Below the pieces are notes generated by a model. The model was not told the DNA's origin, did no database searches, and saw only the letters and a list, made by a program, of their open reading frames with translations. DNA of 64,000 nt, taken from contig JARGSG010000006.1 in the NCBI GenBank assembly GCA_030374805.1, positions 62,001-126,000 of the forward strand, given 5' to 3'. This document shows positions 30,182-40,187 of the stretch, piece after piece. Position 1 is the stretch's first letter. Each line of letters opens with the position of its first letter. The stretch comes from Gracilaria gracilis (Eukaryota > Rhodophyta > Florideophyceae > Gracilariales > Gracilariaceae). Both the position numbers and the translations under genes were made by a program.

Positions 30182-31513
30182 CTATCTTGGTCCCGCCAAA
30201 CACCTGACTAGTTCTTCTATGCTGCCAAACTTGCTCTCCCGCGCCACCAGTCTGATGGCCTTCCGCGCCTTGCGGTGCAGCCGCCTCAGAAAGCCGTACT
30301 GGGTCACCGCACGCACCCTGCCGATGTCGGTGGGGTCCACGCCAATGGCGCGCGCGTTCTCCACGCGCGCCATCCTGCGCTGATCAGAAATGTACGAGAA
30401 CACCAGCTCCATCGAGATGGCTACCAGTTCGGCCGTAGGGCCTCCCACCACGGGGATGAACGCAGCGAAGAAACGCACCACGCGCACCACCTTGTCAAAC
30501 TTGTCGCTGCTGTCTGCGGCGTCGCGAACGGCTTGCAGCTCGTTGGTGCGATGCAGCAAATCGGTCACCAGCTGTTCAAAGTGTTTGTCGTTTGCAGCAA
30601 GCCGCGTCAATTGCGTTGCAAATCGTCCCGACACCGACTCCACGCGCGCCACTCGAACGCTCAGTTGGCCGTAAACCTCAAACACATCTTTGGTCAATTT
30701 GTCCAGACCGTGCTTCAATTCACGCACCATGTAATTCGTGCGCACGGATTGCTTCACATGCGTGCCTGCTCCGGCGCGAATGAGCGCACAGTCCTCAGCA
30801 GAGTCGATCATGGACTCCACCACCCGCATCTCCCTGCGACTAATGTGAAATTTGTTCGCAGAGTAGTACAGATCGAGAAAATAGTCCCTGTTGTGGCTGT
30901 CAAAGTCGCACAGCGGCTCAATGGCGGCATGCGCACTGCGTTTGAGCATGTGCACCACATAGTTGGCGCACATGTACTGGCGCAAGTTGTTGATGTTGCC
31001 AGTCACGTAGCGCAGCTGTGTAGAAGTGATGGTGACGTCGGTGCCGTCCAGCATGCGCAGGTACATGTCCTCCGGGAGGTTTCTATGCTCCACGACGGGC
31101 GGAAGCGCGGTGTTGCCGGTGGGGCGCGCACCGCGTGAGCGCAAGTACTGTTCAATGCGCGTGTGGCGCTCGTTGATGGCGTAGTCCAGCGCGTTGCACT
31201 GCCACACGTCCTGTGCATCAAGCGCTGCTTTGTGTTCCACAAGCTTTCGCACAGCGAAATATTTGCCGCGGCGAGCGGCCAGCATAAGGGCGGTTTGGTT
31301 GTTGTTGTCTTTGGCGTCCACGCGCGGTTTGCACAACAGCAGTACGTCGATGATGGCCGGGCACTTAAAGTTTTCGCTCGCAATGTGCAGCGCGGTGGAG
31401 CCGTCCGCGTCGCGGTGGTCGGGATTGACGCCGCTGGAGAGCAGCTGGCGGACTGTGCCCGGTTGGCCATCGCGAGCTGCTTGCAGCAGTTTTTCGCCTT
31501 GAGAGTGACTCAT
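30182..31513 (-). CDS. Ankyrin-repeat protein with C-terminal helical/hydrophobic domain
   Basis: A 443-residue protein from the ATG at 31513 (MSHSQGEKLLQAARDGQPGT). Residues 1-130 form about four ankyrin repeats (GSTALHIASENFK, NQTALMLAARRGK and CNALDYAINERH are visible). A long, mostly helical region without a known domain follows. It includes LDGTDVTITSTQLRYVTGNI, DYFLDLYYSANKFHISRR and the coil-like LSVRVARVESVSGRFATQL. Near the end is a hydrophobic stretch, VVRFFAAFIPVVGGPTAELV then AISMELVFSYISDQRR, that could insert into or lie on a membrane. The last segment is basic. Its ankyrin part is not notably similar to that of the 23121-23981 product. It is the most upstream gene of the same-strand cluster, 270 bases from paralogue 2. 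Confidence 0.82.
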   Translation of the reverse strand: MSHSQGEKLLQAARDGQPGTVRQLLSSGVNPDHRDADGSTALHIASENFKCPAIIDVLLLCKPRVDAKDNNNQTALMLAARRGKYFAVRKLVEHKAALDAQDVWQCNALDYAINERHTRIEQYLRSRGARPTGNTALPPVVEHRNLPEDMYLRMLDGTDVTITSTQLRYVTGNINNLRQYMCANYVVHMLKRSAHAAIEPLCDFDSHNRDYFLDLYYSANKFHISRREMRVVESMIDSAEDCALIRAGAGTHVKQSVRTNYMVRELKHGLDKLTKDVFEVYGQLSVRVARVESVSGRFATQLTRLAANDKHFEQLVTDLLHRTNELQAVRDAADSSDKFDKVVRVVRFFAAFIPVVGGPTAELVAISMELVFSYISDQRRMARVENARAIGVDPTDIGRVRAVTQYGFLRRLHRKARKAIRLVARESKFGSIEELVRCLAGPR

Positions 31514-32711
31514 GATGGTTGCAGAAGCGGGCGCGGGGCGGCGTGTGGCGGAGAGTGGGGGGGAGGTTTGGTTGCAGACAATGGAGCACAATGCGACATG
31601 GCAAGGAGGTGGTGGTGAGAAGGCGCGGCGATGGGGTGCCTTTATACATTTGGTGGGGCGGGGCTGGGCTGAGCGAGTGTGCGATTGGTTTTGCTAGCTA
31701 CAGCACAGCTGAATTGAGCGAGGCGCGACGCCAACTGTGAAAAGCGTGTGCAGAGGGAGAAAGCGGGGAGGGAGGTTGGTGCCGGGACGTAAGGGGATTG
31801 GGGGTTGCGGCTCGGGGGCGTCTCGCAGTACACGAGAGTATTGCGGCGGCGGGTTGGCGCTTTCTTAGTGGCACAATAGAGGTGTGCACGCATTGCAAGT
31901 GGAGGCGGTCTCGACGAGGGTGTACACGTGCATAGCGAGAAGCGTGGGACCATGGGCGATGGAAAACGGGAGAGGAACAGAGCGGCCAAGCTGGTTGGGG
32001 GGGGGGTGGGGTCGGGCGGTGGGAGGAGCGGATTCGCATGAGGTTGCTTGATGGCGGAAACGCTACAGCGGGTGGTGGCAATTTGCAATACGCAACCGTA
32101 TTGCGTTTACCCAACTTGAGATTGAGTTACGAGAACAGCAAAGAAGCGGAACGCGCAGCGGCACATTCATTGACACGCGCCGCAGTTGCGCCGCCATAGC
32201 TGCCATACACGCGCGCCGTATGTAACCTTAGCTCTACACTGTACAACGCGTAACTTTAGCCCTCTTACAACAAAGCGCCGCCGGCGCGGCGCTCGCGCGG
32301 CAGCACTGGCGCAATACACGTGTACACCACAGCTGCTGTGGAACGCTGCCGTGCGCGCGCACGTAGCTCTACAAACGTCGCAAACGTTGATGTGCGCGCC
32401 GCGGTGCAAACACGGGCGAGCGCGCGCGAGCACGGTCCCGAAACGTCGCACACGTGTGTGCGCCAGTAAGCGCACAACGTGGCGCACGTGTGCGCGCAAA
32501 AAAAAGCGCGCCAAACGAGGCCGCCAAAACGCAAAGCGCCGCCAAAACGCAAAGCGCCGCCAAAACGCAAAGCGCCGCCAAAACGCAACGCGCCGCCAAA
32601 ACGCAAAGCGCGCGCTCAACGCTCTTTAGCTGCGCGTCCCTTCGCGCCGTGGGGCGCGCGCGCCACCGCCACCGCCGCCGGGCGCGCATCGGGTCGCGGC
32701 GGCGCGGCGCG

Positions 32712-32759
<48 letters not shown>

Positions 32760-32951
32760 GCGCTGCACTGGGCGCCGCGCGCGCGCATAGTGCTGACAAA
32801 ACGCGGCGCGCGCGCGGCCGTTGGGCGGCGCGGCGCGCCGCTACTTAGCCGGCGGCGGCGCTGCGCGCGGCGGAGCGCAACAGCGCACAGCGGAGCGAAC
32901 CAGCCGTCGTCGTCGTCGCGCCGCTTCCGCTGCCTCCGCCCTTCGCCCGAC
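31514..32951. other. Divergent intergenic region with 18-bp repeats
   Basis: About 1.4 kb between the divergent ankyrin gene (-) and the large secreted gene (+). GC rises strongly from about 32160. It contains five 18-bp tandem units at 32520-32609 and trinucleotide-rich GTCGCC runs near 32710-32755. Long frames here are composition artefacts. Confidence 0.4.
32520..32609. repeat. 18-bp tandem repeat, 5 copies
   Basis: Five units of GCCGCCAAAACGCAAAGC; the fourth carries one change. The array ends about 340 bp upstream of the ATG at 32952. Confidence 0.93.
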
Positions 32952-35462
32952 ATGCGCTCGCTGTGGCTGCCTTTTGCCGCGCTCGCTCTCGCGCTGGCGC
33001 TGGCGCTGGCGCGCGCCGACTCGCCGCCGCCGCCGGCCGCGCGCTCTGCGCGCGCGCGCGCCGCTGCGCAGCACGCCGCGCCGCTGGCGCGCCACTCCAA
33101 GCCGCACCACCACCACCACAAGAAGAACAAGCACCGCGCCAAAAAGAAGAGCAACAAGCATCACGGCGGCGGCAAGTACGGCCACTCGCACCACCACAAG
33201 CACAAGCACAACAACAACAACAAGCACAGCGGCAAGCCGCGGCCGCGGCCGCCGCCGAAAAAGGCGCCGCCAAAGAAGAAGAGCGCGCCGCGCGGGCGTC
33301 GCCGCGGCCCCGTCACCAGCCCGCCGCGCCGCGCGCACCACCGCCGCCCGTCGCCGCCGCGCCGCCGTGCTCCGCCGCGCCGCCGCCCTCCGCCGCGCCG
33401 CCGTCCGCAGCCGCGCCGCGCGCCGCCGCGCAAGCCGTACAAGCCGCGCGTTCCGCTGCCGCGCACCAAGCCGCCGTTCCACCCGCGCAAGCCGCCAACC
33501 TCGCCGCGCACGCCGCCGCGCGCGCCGCCGGCCGCCCCGCGCGCGCCGCCGCCGGCCGCCCCGCGCACGCCGCCGCCCGGTCGCTGCGGTCGCTGCTCGC
33601 GCCGCACGCGCTGCCGCGCCGGGCTGCGCTGCGAGCGCGGGCGCTGCGTGGCCATCTCGCGGCTGCACGGCGCGTGCGGGCGCTCGTGCACGCACTGCGC
33701 GCCGCCGCTGGTGTGTCGCAGCCATCGCTGCGTGCGCGCGCGCGCGCGCGGCTGCGCGCGCTGCTCGCGCCGCGTGCGCTGCGCGCGCGGGCTGCGCTGC
33801 GTGCGCGGGCGCTGCGCGCGCGTGTTGCAGCTGGGCGCGCGCGGCTGCGCGCGCGCCGCCGCGAGCAGCCGCAGCAGCAGCTGTGCGCCGCGCTGCGCGC
33901 GCGCGCTGCGCTGCGTGCGCGACCGCTGCGTGCGCGCCGCGGCGCAAAAGTGCCAGCGCTGCGGCGGCCGCGGTGGGCGCCGCTGCGCGCGCGCGCTGCG
34001 CTGCGTGCGCGGCGTGTGCGCGGCGCCCATGGGCGTCGGCGGCCGCTGCGGCGACCCGTGCTGGGTGTGTCGCCGCCCGCTCGTGTGCCATCGCGGCTCG
34101 TGCAAGCGCCGCTTGCGCCGCCGCCCGCCGCCGAGGCCGAGGCCGCCGGGGCCGTCGCCCAGCGCCAGCCATAGCTGCCGCCCGAGCGCGTCGCCGTCGT
34201 CCAGTCGCGCCCCGAGGCCGTCTGCCAGCCGCACCCCGAGGCCGTCGCCGTCGTCCAGTCGCTCGGCCAGGCCGTCTGCCAGTTCGACTCCGAGACCGTC
34301 GCCTTCATCGAGTCGCACGCCGAGACCGTCTGCCAGTCGCACGCCGAGGCCGTCGCCTTCATCCAGTCGCTCGGCCAGGCCGTCTGCCAGCCGCACGCCG
34401 AGGCCGTCGCCTTCATCCAGTCGCTCGGCCAGGCCGTCTGCCAGCCGCACGCCGAGGCCGTCGCCTTCATCCAGTCGCTCGGCCAGGCCGTCTACCAGCA
34501 GCACCCCCCGCCCGTCGCCCTCGTCCAGCCGCACGCCGAGGCCATCGGTGAGCAGTACGCCGCGACCGTCGCCGTCGTCCAGCCGCACGCCGAGGCCGTC
34601 GGTGAGCAGCACGCCCCGACCGTCGCCGTCGTCCAGCCGCACGCCGAGGCCGTCGGTGAGCAGTACGCCGCGACCGTCGCCGTCGTCCAGCCGCACGCCG
34701 AGGCCGTCGGTGAGCAGCACGCCCCGACCGTCGCCGTCGTCCAGCCGCACGCCGAGGCCGTCGGTGAGCAGTACGCCGCGACCGTCGCCGTCGTCCAGCC
34801 GCACGCCGAGGCCGTCGGTGAGCAGTACGCCGCGGCCGTCGCCTTCATCTAGTCGTACGCCGAGGCCGTCGGTGAGCAGTACGCCGCGGCCGTCGCCTTC
34901 GTCGAGCCGCACACCGAGGCCGTCTGCGAGCAGTACGCCGCGACCATCGCCGTCGTCCAGCCGCACGCCGAGGCCGTCTGTGAGCAGCACGCCGCGACCG
35001 TCGTCATCGCCATCGTCCAGCCGCTCGGCGAGGCCGTCGGCCAGCGGCTCGCCAAGGGCGTCGCCGTCGCAAAAGTCGCAGCTGTGCGAGCGCTGCAGCA
35101 AGCACAGCGACTGCAGCGGCGACCTTCGCTGCCACCTGCAGACGCAGCGCTGCGCGCGCGTGCTGGCGCACAACGCGTGGTGCGACCCGCAGGGCGGCGG
35201 CAACGGCGACGCGTGCATCATGTGCTCGCTGCCGCAGCGCTGCTCCAAGTACCACCGCTGCGTGGGGCGCAACGGCAAGTGCGGCTTTTGCACGCACCAC
35301 GCCGACTGCGAGCACGGGCTGGTGTGCCGCCCGCTGGATGGCGAGCGCGGCGGCGGCGGCGGCAAGTGCGCCAAGCCCATGCCGGAGGGCAAGCCGTGTA
35401 GCGACCCTTGCTGGGGCTGCGCGCTCGGCCTTCGCTGCGTGCACGGCGTCTGTCGGCGCTAA
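32952..35462 (+). CDS. Large secreted Cys-rich protein with RPSPS repeats
   Basis: An 836-residue protein. The ATG at 32952 opens a signal peptide (MRSLWLPFAALALALALALA). The open frame continues upstream through the 18-bp repeats but has no export signal there. Layout: His/Lys/Asn-rich basic segment (about 50-100), Pro/Arg-rich segment (100-205), and Cys-rich repeats of the type RCxRGLRCxRGRC (about 208-390). About sixteen 18-residue units RTPRPSVSSTPRPSPSSS (54 bp each, about 415-705) follow. A second Cys-rich domain (about 710-836) holds CERCSKHSDCSGDLRC, CGFCTHHADCEHGLVC and CWGCALGLRCVHGVCRR. Pro/Ser repeats of this kind are hydroxylated and glycosylated in algal wall glycoproteins; that role is inference. 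The two Cys regions share a C-x2-C-x4-C-x4-L-x-C spacing. Alternative frames are shadows of the GC-rich repeat. Confidence 0.82.
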   Translation: MRSLWLPFAALALALALALARADSPPPPAARSARARAAAQHAAPLARHSKPHHHHHKKNKHRAKKKSNKHHGGGKYGHSHHHKHKHNNNNKHSGKPRPRPPPKKAPPKKKSAPRGRRRGPVTSPPRRAHHRRPSPPRRRAPPRRRPPPRRRPQPRRAPPRKPYKPRVPLPRTKPPFHPRKPPTSPRTPPRAPPAAPRAPPPAAPRTPPPGRCGRCSRRTRCRAGLRCERGRCVAISRLHGACGRSCTHCAPPLVCRSHRCVRARARGCARCSRRVRCARGLRCVRGRCARVLQLGARGCARAAASSRSSSCAPRCARALRCVRDRCVRAAAQKCQRCGGRGGRRCARALRCVRGVCAAPMGVGGRCGDPCWVCRRPLVCHRGSCKRRLRRRPPPRPRPPGPSPSASHSCRPSASPSSSRAPRPSASRTPRPSPSSSRSARPSASSTPRPSPSSSRTPRPSASRTPRPSPSSSRSARPSASRTPRPSPSSSRSARPSASRTPRPSPSSSRSARPSTSSTPRPSPSSSRTPRPSVSSTPRPSPSSSRTPRPSVSSTPRPSPSSSRTPRPSVSSTPRPSPSSSRTPRPSVSSTPRPSPSSSRTPRPSVSSTPRPSPSSSRTPRPSVSSTPRPSPSSSRTPRPSVSSTPRPSPSSSRTPRPSASSTPRPSPSSSRTPRPSVSSTPRPSSSPSSSRSARPSASGSPRASPSQKSQLCERCSKHSDCSGDLRCHLQTQRCARVLAHNAWCDPQGGGNGDACIMCSLPQRCSKYHRCVGRNGKCGFCTHHADCEHGLVCRPLDGERGGGGGKCAKPMPEGKPCSDPCWGCALGLRCVHGVCRR

Positions 35463-35646
35463 CTCCTTTTAGTGTTATCTCTCTCTGTATGTATGTGTAT
35501 CTCTCCCCAAAGTCATATAGCGAAGGTATATCTATGCGAGGCGGCGCGGCGCATGGAGTGCAGACCACCACGTCCGCACGTGCGCGCGTCGCCGAGTGGT
35601 ATCATCTAAACATGACGTGAAGGACTTTTTGTTGTGTGTGTGCTTT

Positions 35647-36159
35647 TTACTTTGAGGTGTAGCGCTCCGGCGTCCACGCGCGGTGGCGCGCCGGTGTCAT
35701 CATCCCCCACATGGCCCACGCCTCGCCGCAGCGCATGAGCCCCTGCCCCACCGCGCGCAGCACGCCGCTTCCGCTTCCGCTTCCGCCGCCGCCGCCGCCG
35801 TTCCTCCGCTGCGCGCGTGCAGCGCCGCTGTGGCGCGACGAGCCGCGCGCAAAGCTGCTCAGCCGGCGCGCCGCGCCGCGCACCGACTGCATGCGGCGCG
35901 GCGCGCGGCCGTCGCTGCGCGCGTCGTCATCATTGTCATCATCATCTTGTTCGTGTTGGTGGTAGGGCTGGTGGTGAGGGTCGGCGCCCAGCGTCCAGTC
36001 GTGCGAGTCGTGGCGCGCGTGCTCGGCGCGGTCGCCAAGCTCCAGCGGCGCGTTGCGCGACGTGGCGCGCGCAAACGCGCGCACGGCGCGCTTGGCCGAC
36101 GCCGAGCTGCGCGCGGAGCGCGCCGACGTGTGCGACGACTGCGACAGCCGCCGCGCCTG

Positions 36160-36200
<41 letters not shown>

Positions 36201-36240
36201 TGCGCGCGTCGTTGAGCGGCACCACCGACACGGACGCCAT
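35647..36240 (-). CDS. Small Ser/Arg/Gly-rich protein of unknown function
   Basis: A 197-residue protein from the ATG at 36240. The N-terminus (MASVSVVPLNDARS) runs into a poly-Gly tract, then a basic Ser/Arg region (RRLSQSSHTSARSARSS). An acidic Asp run (EQDDDDNDDD), a second Gly/Ser run and a C-terminus containing MRCGEAWAMWGMM follow. No domain or signal peptide is recognised. Support for a real gene is an ATG 60 nt downstream of a TATATAAG motif (36300-36307) and a switch between acidic and basic blocks that is not simple GC bias. It could be a disordered nuclear or membrane-peripheral protein. Confidence 0.5.
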
Positions 36241-36298
36241 GTCTGCAGCGGCGCGGCGCGCACACGGCGCCGCCGCAGCACGCGCGCGCGCGCCGGCG

Positions 36299-36308
36299 CT
36301 TATATAAG
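36299..36308. promoter_or_regulatory. TATA-like box, palindromic
   Basis: CTTATATAAG about 60 nt upstream of the minus-strand ATG at 36240, in otherwise very GC-rich sequence. Being palindromic, it gives no direction by itself. Confidence 0.45.
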
Positions 36309-36455
36309 TTTATAGCGCTCGCTCACACGCCAATGCTGACGCGCGCTGCGGCGCAGCGTCGCTGCGCGCCGTCCATTCGGCGCGCGCGGCACACAGCGCG
36401 CGTCCAATCCGGTTTCTACGGCGGCGGCCACGGCGGCGGCGCGCGGCGCGGCGCG

Positions 36456-36705
36456 TCAGCGGCGCGGGCGCCAGCTGCGGCGCCACCAGCCGGCGCCGTG
36501 GCGGCGACGGCGGCGCGCCGCGCGCCAGCCGGCGGCGGCGCCGGCCGCGGCCAGCACGCGCGCGTCCAGCCGCGGCGCGCGTAGCAGCGCGCGTAGCGCG
36601 CTCAGCTCCGCCAGCACGGAGGCGGCGCGCGCGTGCGCGCCCAGCGCCAGCGCTTCCGCCGCGCGCGCGCCCAGCAGCGGCGGCCGCGCGCCGTCGCGTC
36701 GCAGC

Positions 36706-36740
<35 letters not shown>

Positions 36741-38130
36741 CGCGGCGCGCATGCGCTGCGCCACTGCGCGCACGTCCAGCGCGCACTCGCTCCGCAGCTG
36801 CTGCAACGCCTCGCCGCCGCCGCCCTCGCGCTCGTCGTCGCCTTCGTGCTGGGGCTGCTCGGCCGCGCCGCGCTGCAGCAGCGACTGCTCGCGCTGCAGG
36901 TCCACCACGCCCGCCGTGAGCGGCAGCTCGCGCAGCGCGGCGCGCGGCGGCAGCAGCGGCGGCGGCGTGGCTTGCATCAGCGCCCGCTGTCGGCGGCGGC
37001 GGCGGCGGCGCTGCACGCCGCGCTGCACGCGCGCCGCGCGCGCCGCGTCGCGCCGCTGCTGCTGCAGCGCGTGCACGGCGGCGAACAGCCGCGCCAGCAG
37101 CAGCACGTCCAGCCCGCCCCACTCGCGCACGGCGGCGCGCACCTCCGCCGCGCTGTGCGCGTGCGCCACGCGCCGCGCCGCGTTGCGCGCCACGCCCTGC
37201 TGCACGCCGCCGCGCAGCCGGCTGCACGCCGCGATGATGCGCGCGCCCAGCTCGGCCGCCGCGCCGCGCTCGTCCGCACCGCGCGTCATGGCCGCCTCGA
37301 CGCGCGCCAGCGCGTCGTCGTCCTCGTGGTCGCCGTCGTCGCCGTCGCCGGCGGCGGCGTGCTCGCTGCGGCGGCGCGCCGTAAAGTGCTGGTACATGTC
37401 AAACTCGAGCAGCGCGCCGCGATGGGCGCTGCGCACCGCCGCGTTGACGGCGCTGACCAGCTGGTGCACGCACAGCTGCGCGCGTTCAAACGCGGCGCGC
37501 AGCGCGCGCACGTCGGCGCGGATGCGCTCGCCGCCCGCCACGCCGCCGTCGGCGCGCACAAAGCGCAGCGTGTGCGCCACAAACTCGCGCGCGACGCTCA
37601 CGCGCTGCGCCGCCGCCACCGCCACCGTCGCCACGCGCTCCTGCTCCGGCTCCGTCTCCTCCTCCTCCTCCTCCTCCGCGCCGTCGTGGTCGCGGTCGTG
37701 GCGGCAGCGCGCGTGGCGCGCGTCGCGGCGGCGCAGCTCGCGCAGCAGACAGGCGGCCGCCAGCGGTGCGCGGCGCCAGCGAGGCGCGCCGCGTCGTTCA
37801 CGCGCGCCAGCAGCTGGCGCCACTCGCAGCGCGCCGCCTCGAAGTGCGCCAGCGCCGCGCGCACCTCGTCGGCTGCTCGCGCCGCGCGCGCCGCGCCGCG
37901 CGCGCCGTTGGCGCGCGCCACGCCGCGCAGCCAGCGCTGCGCAAACGCGCACAGCCGCCGCGCCTGCGCCAGCTGCGCCGCCTGCTCGCGCCGCCCGCGC
38001 CGCGCAAACGCGCCCGATAGCTCGCGCTGCTGCGCCCACCCGGGAGCCGCCGCCGCCGCCGCCGCCGCCGCTGCCGCCGCGCCTATCAGCGCTGCTGCCG
38101 CTTGCTGCAGCTGCGACAGCGCGGGCGCCG

Positions 38131-38169
<39 letters not shown>

Positions 38170-38353
38170 GCTGCGCGAGCTGCTGCTCCAGCTCGTCAAA
38201 CACGCCGCGCCACCGCTCGTCCGTCACTGCGTGCGAGCCGTCGTCGCTTTGCGGCTCGACGTGTCTGCGCACCTCGCCCTTGGCAAAGCGCACAAAGTGC
38301 CGCGCCGTCGTCGTCGCGTCGTCCTTGTCGCCGTCGTCGTCGTCGTCGCTCAT
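36456..38353 (-). CDS. Gln/Ala-rich helical protein, reading frame broken once
   Basis: An N-terminal part (from the ATG at 38353, MSDDDDDGDKDDATTTARHF) and a C-terminal part (to 36456) lie in different frames of one strand. The switch falls near 37740-37800. N-terminal features are an Asp run, ARHFVRFAKGEVRRHVEP, a poly-Gln run, a poly-Ala run and a long Ala/Arg helix. After the switch come a Glu run (EEEEEEETEPEQE), VAREFVAHTLRFVRADGG, a helical region with QLCVHQLVSAVNAAVRS, and a second Gln run. A 65-nt GT...AG segment near the switch would join the frames and so would a one-base sequence error in this very GC-rich stretch; I cannot tell which. No family is recognised. An in-frame ATG at 38395 is an alternative start. 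It is divergent from the gene at 38706. Confidence 0.55.
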
Positions 38354-38705
38354 GCTGCTGTGCGCTCTGTCTTGCTCCATTGCCGCTCGCACCAACCTCT
38401 GCCAGCTTCACATTCATGTATCATACCTTCTCTTTTGTACAACATACCATACCGTCCCATTTGTATATTTGAATCGCTCGCTTCCAACCGCTCTCGAGAG
38501 ACTCCCCCTTCCCCCTCACCCCACACCCGACAGAGTTGCTCTCGTAAAACCAACTCAAACGCCGTGCGCCAGACGCTCTCGAAACCAGCTTACCGCCCCC
38601 CAGCTCCCTCGTGCGCTACTATCTAGAGTGCTCCAAACAACCGGCTCGCAATGCACACACTGCTACCATTCTCGCACCCGCCACCTCCACAACGGCACAA
38701 CAACC
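38354..38705. promoter_or_regulatory. Divergent promoter region
   Basis: About 350 bases between the starts of the Gln/Ala-rich gene (-) and the BTB-like gene (+). It is pyrimidine-rich on the + strand in the right half and lower in GC than its flanks. TTGTATATTT near 38461 is the only TATA-like motif seen. Confidence 0.4.
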
Positions 38706-40187
38706 ATGCAAGTCGATCACAAAGTGCCCGCCACGTACAACCGCCCCGCCATGGCCGTGGGCGGCTGGATCCTCAAATGCGGCACACTCTACCCGACGCA
38801 CCAGCTGCGCGAGCACGTGCAAACGCTGGCGCGCGCCGAACCCGACTCCGCAACCACCGCCGTCACCTTCAACGACGGCGGCGAGCAAACCACCGTCAAC
38901 CTGTGTGTGGGTGCTCAGCAGCTCGCGCGCCTGCTGCCGGGGCTGCTATCGCCCGACCACCGCCTCAAGCTGCGCATCGAGCGCGACGAGATGGACAGCT
39001 TCCTCAGCACGTTGCACAGCTTGCTGCTGCTCAACCCGCTGGACGTGCAGCGCTTTCCGCCCATCTTCCTGGCGCTCTCCTGCAAGTACAAGCTGTACCC
39101 GCTCTACTTTGCGCAGCTGGAGCTGCTCATGGACAGCGCCTGCGACTACAACTTGCGCCTGTCCGCCTTTCTCAACCAGTACGACTACGTGCTGCAGATG
39201 CTGGGCGACCGCCTGCCGCGCCTGTTCTGGGGCCATCTGGCGCGCCGCATCGTGCTCGAGTGCGAGCACGCGCTGCGCCTCAGCGCCGCCGTGCCCATGC
39301 TGTGCGGCGACTTTCCGTTCCGCCGCGCCGACGGGCCGCCCGACTACCGCAACGTGTGGCAGCTGCTGCACGAGCTGGACCTCGTGCAGGTGATGTTCAA
39401 CTTCGCCGCCGGCCTCAGCGCCAGCTCCTTTCCGGACGTGCTGCACTTTGTGTTCACCAAGTGCGTCGACCTCACGCAGGCCGACGTGCACTTGATGCAG
39501 GACCGCTACGTGCAGCAGCTGCTGGCGCTGGATTGGCGCCACCTGCGCGCACACCTCTCCCGTGTCATCCAGCTCGCAAAGGCGTGGCCCCAACGTCTCA
39601 GGGCCATCCTCAAACAGTCGCTATGCCGCCAGCCCATGAAGAACGTGGACGTGTTCTCCCCGCGCATCTGCTTCAACGTGCAGCTCGCCACAAGCCAAAA
39701 GCAAGCGCACGTGGTCAAGGAGCACCTTGGCCCGGCGTTCAAGCAGTTCACGTTTTCGTTCAAGGCGCTCGTGGAGAACGACCGCTTCTTCTTGGACCTC
39801 ACGCTGTGGCGGCAGCGAGGCAGCGGACGCGCAGTGGCCACCGACCAGCACGGCAAGATACACATGAAACAAGGCGACCAAATCGGCGTTCAGGTGAGCG
39901 CGCTCGAGTGTGATTGCCTTTGTGAGATGAACAGGTTCACCACGAACCTTTCCAAACCAAAGCACTGGCCCATATACATGCCTGACCGAGACAACGACAA
40001 CGAGCTGTTTTTCACCGAGCGGGTTCCAAAGAAGAGGATCGTGCTGATGAAAAGCATTGAGGACGAATGGTTGCAGTTCCACTCCATTGGTTGTAGCCTG
40101 GTGGTGAGCGTCTCGCTACGCTGGATAGAGCCAGCGAGAGGATCCCTGTATCTGAAGCAAGTGCCCGACCCTGACTTGGTTTCGTAA
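38706..40187 (+). CDS. Possible BTB/POZ-like protein
   Basis: A 493-residue intracellular protein (no signal peptide). I chose the ATG at 38706 because upstream in-frame sequence is antisense to the neighbouring gene. Residues about 95-160 read MDSFLSTLHSLLLLNPLDVQ then FPPIFLALSCKYKLYPLYFA. The pattern of an Lx2Lhx2L helix, a variable turn, and LALxxKYxLxxL resembles the second half of BTB domains, which mediate dimerisation and cullin-3 binding. A helical region follows (about 165-300), then a beta-rich C-terminal half (FKQFTFSFKALVENDRFFLD, WLQFHSIGCSLVVSVSLRWI) faintly like MATH/TRAF strands. The BTB assignment is by pattern only and weak; that a real gene exists is well supported by its length and composition. 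Confidence 0.75.
   Translation: MQVDHKVPATYNRPAMAVGGWILKCGTLYPTHQLREHVQTLARAEPDSATTAVTFNDGGEQTTVNLCVGAQQLARLLPGLLSPDHRLKLRIERDEMDSFLSTLHSLLLLNPLDVQRFPPIFLALSCKYKLYPLYFAQLELLMDSACDYNLRLSAFLNQYDYVLQMLGDRLPRLFWGHLARRIVLECEHALRLSAAVPMLCGDFPFRRADGPPDYRNVWQLLHELDLVQVMFNFAAGLSASSFPDVLHFVFTKCVDLTQADVHLMQDRYVQQLLALDWRHLRAHLSRVIQLAKAWPQRLRAILKQSLCRQPMKNVDVFSPRICFNVQLATSQKQAHVVKEHLGPAFKQFTFSFKALVENDRFFLDLTLWRQRGSGRAVATDQHGKIHMKQGDQIGVQVSALECDCLCEMNRFTTNLSKPKHWPIYMPDRDNDNELFFTERVPKKRIVLMKSIEDEWLQFHSIGCSLVVSVSLRWIEPARGSLYLKQVPDPDLVS

Noticed and set aside
33161-35392. 743-codon open frame on the - strand across the RPSPS gene
   Set aside because: It is the mirror reading of the 54-bp repeat and GC-rich codons; no start context, signal or domain supports it, while the + frame has a signal peptide and Cys modules.
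36633-38705. In-frame N-terminal extension of the BTB-like protein
   Set aside because: It is antisense to the Gln/Ala-rich gene and consists of Ala/Arg/Gln runs; the ATG at 38706 starts normal protein sequence.
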